Shown piece after piece: positions 59,437 to 64,000 of a stretch of 64,000 nucleotides of DNA. Both the position numbers and the translations under genes were made by a program. The stretch covers positions 1,240,001 through 1,304,000 of the forward strand of contig CBDCHL010000005.1 of the NCBI GenBank assembly GCA_965217195.1, given 5' to 3'. Position 1 is the first letter of the stretch, and every line of letters starts with the position of its first letter. The notes under the pieces are model-generated. The model searched no databases. It was given only the letters and a program-made list of their open reading frames with translations, and had not been told where the DNA came from. This stretch comes from UBA6623 sp965217195 (GTDB lineage Bacteria; Acidobacteriota; Terriglobia; Bryobacterales; UBA6623).

Positions 59437-60898
59437 AATTCCAGTACGGAAAGATCGACCGCTCGGCGACGGCGGGCGGATTGGCGCGGCCGAGGGCACG
59501 GGTGCGCACCATGGCCCAGATGCGGCCCTTGCCGTCGACCGCCAGCCGCGGATATTCCGTGAAAGTCTTCCGCGCGCTGTCGAGCCCCAGCGCCATCCAA
59601 CTTCCCGTGATCGCGCCGGAAGGAAGGCGATGGTCGAGCGGCAGCTTCGGCTCGCTGATCCGCCCGCGGTCGACCACACGCACCTGCGCTTGACGATGGA
59701 AATAGAGCCCGCTCTCGCCCCGCTGGATGCCGTTGATGCCGTAATGGTCTTTACCCCAATTCGGACCACCGTTGTCGTAGGCGAACCAAAGCCGATCGCG
59801 GTGATCGTAGACGGCGCTGACATGGGCCTCGAAGTCGGGGCTCGACGTGAGTCGTTCCACGGGCCCGAGTTTGCCGCCCGCCCATCGCCGCAAGAAAATG
59901 TCGTAGTTGCCGTGGCGGTAGCTGTCCCACAGAATCGCCGCCTCCCCCCGCGAGTTGACCGCCAACGCCGGTTCCCAATCGCTCGCCGGGTGTGTCGTGA
60001 CCGCGACCGGGTCGGACCACTCGCCGCCCTGCCGCGTCATCAAGGAAATATCAGTGTGCCCGGCCGCCCCTGACTGCCACGCGAGGAAAATCGCCCCGTC
60101 CGGAGCGGCCGCCAAGCGGGGGAACGTATCCGGACCAGGGCCATAGGTGAGTTTTTCGACGGCGCCCCATTCACCGTCGTCGTAGTCGCGGCCGTAGAGG
60201 TGCACGGCGCCGTCGACAATGGCCGAGAAAACAACGCTGACTTGATTCGGATTGGTCCCGATCATGGCGATATCGTTGTAATCGCCCGGGCTCGGCGTTA
60301 CCTGCGCGGTTGATGTCCATTGGATCCCGTCAGTCGAGGAGCGCAGCTCGATAACATCCGCGCCGTCTCGGAACGAGATCCAGGCAACCCAGACGCGTCC
60401 GTCGGGGCCCACGGTCAGGGCGGGGTAGTCGTCGTCGGCCTGTTCGCCGGAAACGGAACGCATCTCAGGCACGCGCTCTACGCGGATACGGCCGGCGAGC
60501 AGCTTGAGCCTCTCTTGAAAACGCACTTGCTCGGGACGAAAACGTGCGTTCCCCTGCCGCGTTTCGATCTCGACGACGGTACGCTCCGAGCCTTCTACGT
60601 TGACGACCAGGCCTTTCCAACGCGTGTCGGGAAATGCCGCGGCATCCCGCGGCTCCATCTGGAGCTTGCCGTCCCATTGGTTGCCGCAGCTCCAGCTTGT
60701 TCCCTCGAAGCTCTCATCGAGCGCAAAGTGGTATGAGGCGACAATCTCCACATTGCCGCCTTGCGCGGCGATGTCGCCGGACCAGTCGGAGACCTCGCGG
60801 TCGGCTCCGCCGAAGGTGATGCGGAAGCTGTCGGCTGTGAGGGGCGTGGATTGAAGCAATCCGATCGACAGAGCTAACGCCGGGAGGAATCGATTCAT
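59288..60898 (-). CDS. Secreted beta-propeller N-terminal part of the propeller/DUF3604 gene
   Basis: Starts at ATG 60898 with a signal peptide (MNRFLPALALSIGLLQSTPL). About 480 residues of propeller-like repeats follow (YPALTVGPDGRVWVAWISFR, FPRLAAAPDGAIFLAWQSGA, EPALAVNSRGEAAILWDSYR, YPRLAVDGKGRIWAMVRTRA). The frame is lost in the 59288-59436 duplication and ends in unrelated residues. Joined with the downstream part the protein would be about 970 residues, exported, combining a carbohydrate- or protein-binding propeller with a putative hydrolase. Confidence 0.78.
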   Translation of the reverse strand: MNRFLPALALSIGLLQSTPLTADSFRITFGGADREVSDWSGDIAAQGGNVEIVASYHFALDESFEGTSWSCGNQWDGKLQMEPRDAAAFPDTRWKGLVVNVEGSERTVVEIETRQGNARFRPEQVRFQERLKLLAGRIRVERVPEMRSVSGEQADDDYPALTVGPDGRVWVAWISFRDGADVIELRSSTDGIQWTSTAQVTPSPGDYNDIAMIGTNPNQVSVVFSAIVDGAVHLYGRDYDDGEWGAVEKLTYGPGPDTFPRLAAAPDGAIFLAWQSGAAGHTDISLMTRQGGEWSDPVAVTTHPASDWEPALAVNSRGEAAILWDSYRHGNYDIFLRRWAGGKLGPVERLTSSPDFEAHVSAVYDHRDRLWFAYDNGGPNWGKDHYGINGIQRGESGLYFHRQAQVRVVDRGRISEPKLPLDHRLPSGAITGSWMALGLDSARKTFTEYPRLAVDGKGRIWAMVRTRALGRANPPAVAERSIFPYWNYHVMMFDMLGCRRCGFLFRTDGLKGVSRDDVRRPCLDAAGVGSFFGRTD

Positions 60899-61219
60899 TA
60901 GGGCTGGGCCTCGCGGCGTTGCTACGGTCTGGAACGAACTCGACACGCCCACTTGGGTTCTATCGTTCAAGGTCTTTGACGCTGCTGAACGGCGCTGATT
61001 TGACAATCATACACCTACCGCTCGGGCCCTCGGCGCGGCACATGCCTCCAGGCGTGCCATGTCTGCATTCGTGCCGACATCTCCTGACTCCAACCGCGCT
61101 CCCAAACCTCTCCCCGGGGCAAATTCTCCCGCCCGGCGCCACACGATGTCGCCCACCTCGCGGCCCGGTCGAGTGCCAACGGAACTGCTAGAGTAAGCAT
61201 TGTTCCGGCGGGATTAGCT
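60899..61219. other. Intergenic region, no supported gene
   Basis: Divergent promoters of the propeller gene and the LarA-like gene must lie here. Open frames on the minus strand (61015-61254) overlap the start of the LarA-like gene and have no family likeness. Confidence 0.45.
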
Positions 61220-62509
61220 ATGCGGGTCAAGCTCGAATACGACAAAACGGGCACTGAAATCGACGTGCCCGATCACGTCCGGGCCACCGTGCTCGAATCG
61301 CGTTTCGCACATGCATTGGCCGACGCCGATGCCGAGCTGGACCGGGCTGTCCGGCAACCGATCGGGTGTGCGCCTCTCGAGGAATTGGCGCGCGGCCGTG
61401 GATCGGCGGCCATTTCGGTTTGTGATATCACGCGACCGGCTCCCAACCGTTTAGTGTTGCCCCACATCGCAGCGGCACTCGAACGCGGCGGAATCCCGCG
61501 TTCGGAAATCCGCATCTTGATCGCCACCGGATTGCACCGCGAGGCCACCGACGCCGAACTCGAGGAAATTCTCGGCCCCGAGATGCGGTCCCGCTACTGG
61601 GTCGACTCGCATCGCGCCCGCAATCTCGATGAGCACGCCGATTTGGGCATGACCAGCGGCGGCACCCACGCCTACGTGGACAAGCGCTTTGTCGAAGCCG
61701 ATCTTCACATCACGCTGGGTTTCGTCGAGCCGCACTTGATGGCGGGCTTTTCGGGCGGGCGGAAGCTCATCTCGATCGGCCTCGGCGGCGAACCGACGAT
61801 CAAGCGTTTACATAGCCCGCTCTACATGCGTGATCCCAACGCAGTCGAGGGTTCGTTTCCCGATAATCCGCTGCATCGCGAATTGCTGGAGATCGCGTCC
61901 AAGGCCGGCCACGATTTCATGATCGACGTGGCGCTGACGAGGGACCGCCGAATTGCGGCAGTGTTTGCAGGTGATCCGATCGAAGCACACTCGGCGGGCG
62001 TCGATTTTGTGCGCGAGTCAACCCTGGCGGCCATCGACGAACCGGCCGACGCCGTATTGACGACTTCGGGCGGCTACCCGCTGGACCTCACTTTCTACCA
62101 GGCGGTGAAGGGCGTCACGGCGGCCTCCCACATCGTCAGGGAAGGCGGATCGATCCTGCTTGTGGCCGCATGCCGCGAGGGTATTGGAAGCAGCGAGTTC
62201 GCGGCCCTGGTCAGGCGTTCGTTGCCCTGGGATGCGCTGCTCGATCAACTCAAGACCTCTTCGGTCGAAGTGGACCAGTGGCAAGCCGAGAAACTGGCCA
62301 TGGTGGCGCGCAAGACGAACCTATCGTTCTGTGTTCCGGGGGTCGACGAGCAGGATTGGAAGCATCTTTGGGGACCGGTTTTCCATACACCGCAACAAGC
62401 TCTCGATGATCTGGTCGCTAAGCTGCCTGCGGGAGCTTCGCTGGTCGTCATTCCTGAAGGCCCCTATGTTTTCTCTCAACTCAGCGAGCTGCCGGTGGCC
62501 GTCGCGTAG
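61220..62509 (+). CDS. LarA-like nickel-pincer racemase family protein (DUF2088)
   Basis: A 429-residue protein with the LarA landmarks: SVCDITRPAPNRLVLPHI, IATGLHREAT, and EPHLMAGFSGGRKLISIGLG holding the His and Lys positions that bind the nickel-pincer cofactor and substrate in lactate racemase. LarA homologues racemise or epimerise various 2-hydroxy acids; no LarB/C/E cofactor genes are nearby, so the substrate is open. Upstream, an ATG at 61220 follows GGCGGGATTAGCT. Confidence 0.85.
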   Translation: MRVKLEYDKTGTEIDVPDHVRATVLESRFAHALADADAELDRAVRQPIGCAPLEELARGRGSAAISVCDITRPAPNRLVLPHIAAALERGGIPRSEIRILIATGLHREATDAELEEILGPEMRSRYWVDSHRARNLDEHADLGMTSGGTHAYVDKRFVEADLHITLGFVEPHLMAGFSGGRKLISIGLGGEPTIKRLHSPLYMRDPNAVEGSFPDNPLHRELLEIASKAGHDFMIDVALTRDRRIAAVFAGDPIEAHSAGVDFVRESTLAAIDEPADAVLTTSGGYPLDLTFYQAVKGVTAASHIVREGGSILLVAACREGIGSSEFAALVRRSLPWDALLDQLKTSSVEVDQWQAEKLAMVARKTNLSFCVPGVDEQDWKHLWGPVFHTPQQALDDLVAKLPAGASLVVIPEGPYVFSQLSELPVAVA

Positions 62510-62546
62510 GCGCGGTTCCTGAGGCAGAGCCTGACTCTATTTTCCC

Positions 62547-63113
62547 ATGGTCGATGGAATGGCGCGCCTTCCTATTGTTGGAGTGATGGGCTCGGGTCTG
62601 GATCCCTGTCTCGACCGTGCCCAGGGGGTCGGGCGGCTGCTCGCCAAAATGGGTGTCCACTTGTTGACGGGCGGGGGCGGGGGTGTGATGGAGTCGGTCA
62701 GCCGGGCGTTCTATGAGACGCCGGAACGCCAAGGGCGCGTAATCGGCATTCTCCCCTGCGCGGAGGGGGACCCGTTGCGGGCGCCAAAGCACGGGTATCC
62801 CAACTCTTGGGTGGAAATTCCGATTGCCACGCATCTGCCGCTGACCGGGACACAAGGCCAAGACGATCTATCGAGGAATCACATCAATGTTCTCTCCGCT
62901 GATGCCGTTGTCGCTTTTCCCGGTGGGCCGGGGACGTTGAGTGAAGTCAAGCTGGCGCTGCGGTATAAACGGCCGGTTGTGGCGTTTTTGAAGGATCGGT
63001 CGGAATTACCAGGGGTGCCGGAGGCTGTACAGGTCGAGGGAGAGGTTGCGGGGGTCAGGGCGTTTCTTGAAAGGTGTTTTGGGGGTGAACGGGCCCGGCA
63101 AGCGCGTAAGTAG
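62547..63113 (+). CDS. LOG-like / SLOG-domain Rossmann protein
   Basis: A 188-residue protein with LLTGGGGGVMESVSRAF and the motif FPGGPGTLSEVKLAL (PGGxGTxxE), shared by cytokinin-activating LOG phosphoribohydrolases and the TIGR00725 group of nucleotide-binding proteins. VMGSGLDPCLDRAQGVG near the start fits the latter. Probably binds a nucleotide; whether it hydrolyses one is unknown. It starts 37 bp after the LarA-like gene. Confidence 0.82.
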   Translation: MVDGMARLPIVGVMGSGLDPCLDRAQGVGRLLAKMGVHLLTGGGGGVMESVSRAFYETPERQGRVIGILPCAEGDPLRAPKHGYPNSWVEIPIATHLPLTGTQGQDDLSRNHINVLSADAVVAFPGGPGTLSEVKLALRYKRPVVAFLKDRSELPGVPEAVQVEGEVAGVRAFLERCFGGERARQARK

Positions 63114-63188
63114 AGAGTCGGACGGGATGCCCCGCGGAAGAAAATGCCGCAGGGCTCTTCGAGTCCTGGGCTACGCTTTATGCGGTTG

Positions 63189-64000
63189 TCACTCCGAGCG
63201 GAGGACTTCCAGGGGCTTCTTCCCTAAAATACGCAGGCTCGAAAGCCAACCGGCTAGGTTGGCGAGCACGGCGGTGGCTATGACCGCGATAGCCGCCGGT
63301 GCCGGGGCGAAGTGGTACTCGGCATCCAAAACCCGCTCCAGCATCAGGTTCGAAAAACCGCTAGCGAGAGCCGCGCCCATCACGCCCGCCGCCGCGCCGA
63401 GGACGAGAAATTCTGTCGAGAAAATATTGGCGAGGCGATTGCGAGTAGCCCCGAGCGTCTTGAGAATGGCAACTTCCCGAATACGCCGAAAACGGGTTGC
63501 CATCACGCCCGAGGCCAGAATGATGATGCCGCCTAGAATTGCAAACGCCGACACAAAACGAACCACCAGCGCGATTTGATCGACGACGTCTTGGATGATG
63601 TCCAACACATCCGCGGCATTGATGACGGTGACCGTCGGGAAACGCTCGAACGCCGCCCGTTGCAATTCGACCGCCTGCTCGGCGCTGACGCGGACGCCGC
63701 CGTAATAGGTCGCCGGCAGGCCGGCCAGCGCTTCGGGTGTCAAGATGAAACCCACCGTTGCCCCGGGCCGAATGCCCTCGCTGCGGTGAATGACGGCTAC
63801 GGTCGCGGTAACCGGCCTACCTGCAACCTGCCATTCGATTTGGGAGCCCAGTTTAAGATCGAGCGTCGAAGCGGCGCCTTCCGAAGCCGCGACCAGCGCC
63901 GTCTCGCTCTCCAAGCTTTCGGCATCCCACCATTCGCCTTCAAGGACTTCGGTGTTTTCGGGTTTTTCGGCGCGCCACGTGATGGTTCTCATGCGTTGAA
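63189..64000 (-). CDS. FtsX-type ABC transporter permease, C-terminal part
   Basis: The frame enters from beyond the window end, so the true start is not seen. A periplasmic part (EGEWWDAESLESETALVAAS; GSQIEWQVAGRPVTATVAVI) is followed by the FtsX core: LVVRFVSAFAILGGIIIL, RRIREVAILKTLGATRNRLA, GAAAGVMGAALASGFSNLML and the usual end KKPLEVLRSE. The YbbP-like group is a better match than MacB. Acts with an ATPase not in view. Confidence 0.88.
   Translation of the reverse strand, partial: QRMRTITWRAEKPENTEVLEGEWWDAESLESETALVAASEGAASTLDLKLGSQIEWQVAGRPVTATVAVIHRSEGIRPGATVGFILTPEALAGLPATYYGGVRVSAEQAVELQRAAFERFPTVTVINAADVLDIIQDVVDQIALVVRFVSAFAILGGIIILASGVMATRFRRIREVAILKTLGATRNRLANIFSTEFLVLGAAAGVMGAALASGFSNLMLERVLDAEYHFAPAPAAIAVIATAVLANLAGWLSSLRILGKKPLEVLRSE

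Noticed and set aside
1..64000. CRISPR array, prophage, rRNA operon or replication origin
   Set aside because: No regularly spaced repeats, phage structural genes, rRNA sequence or DnaA-box cluster was seen on reading both strands.

Overview
The window looks like a GC-rich chromosome segment from an uncultivated heterotrophic bacterium, most likely Acidobacteriota (Solibacter/Bryobacter-like), with Planctomycetota as the alternative. Supporting signs are the tandem family of ToxR-like receptors (winged helix, one membrane segment, PD40 beta-propeller), Tat-exported Gfo/Idh/MocA oxidoreductases, a sulfatase, a glucuronoyl-esterase-like protein, an S41 peptidase, a secreted HExxH protein of acidobacterial type, and a Rieske/split cytochrome b/multihaem cytochrome c respiratory complex. 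No rRNA or other direct taxonomic marker is present; one tRNA-Arg is.

Layout. 1-8 kb: carbohydrate-related genes (zinc-type alcohol dehydrogenase cut by the window edge, CE15-like esterase with YqgE/AlgH protein, exported aldo/keto reductase divergent from an MFS transporter) and an ABC-F ATPase. 8-10.2 kb: a DUF3179 gene with an in-frame TGA exactly at the first cysteine of its CxxC motif, followed by a hairpin with a GGUCU apical loop (candidate selenoprotein, although the same gene also carries a frameshift), then a decayed partial copy of a B12-domain/VOC gene pair whose intact version lies at 15.7-17 kb. 10.2-17 kb: DoxX, phytanoyl-CoA dioxygenase-like, DUF7689 pair, dead HigBA module, two Gfo/Idh/MocA proteins, B12-binding protein and exported VOC protein. 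17-22.3 kb: a gene graveyard (methyltransferase, sodium/solute symporter and serine recombinase remnants, interrupted small genes) around one intact S41 peptidase, ending at tRNA-Arg(ACG). 22.7-30 kb: sulfatase, phosphoribosyltransferase, fused TRAP permease, DUF427, accA, a deletion-fusion pseudogene, and an IS630-type element inserted in the fourth codon of a DUF5989 gene.

30-40.3 kb: four full-length minus-strand winged-helix receptors with near-identical DNA-binding domains but different sensor halves, plus a collapsed fifth member. All four share an upstream element with the core TAAACT, and related repeats lie 3' of several members. 40.5-47.8 kb: two metallopeptidases, a PhoU/Na-Pi pair, a frameshifted ttcA, an ADP-ribosylglycohydrolase and a CDP-alcohol phosphatidyltransferase. 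48.6-57.1 kb: a respiratory cluster (Rieske protein, cytochrome b in two genes, eight-haem cytochrome c, cupredoxin-like lipoprotein, haem A synthase ctaA and haem O synthase ctaB) that together implies quinol oxidation feeding a haem-copper oxidase encoded elsewhere. 57.4-64 kb: cupin, a propeller/DUF3604 gene broken by an 80-bp tandem duplication, a LarA-like protein, a LOG-like protein and an FtsX-type permease cut by the window edge.

Two themes recur: dispersed inverted-repeat elements between genes, and many interrupted genes. Some interruptions (homopolymer-type single-base shifts in ttcA) could be assembly errors; others (IS insertion, tandem duplications, deletion junctions) are clearly real events.
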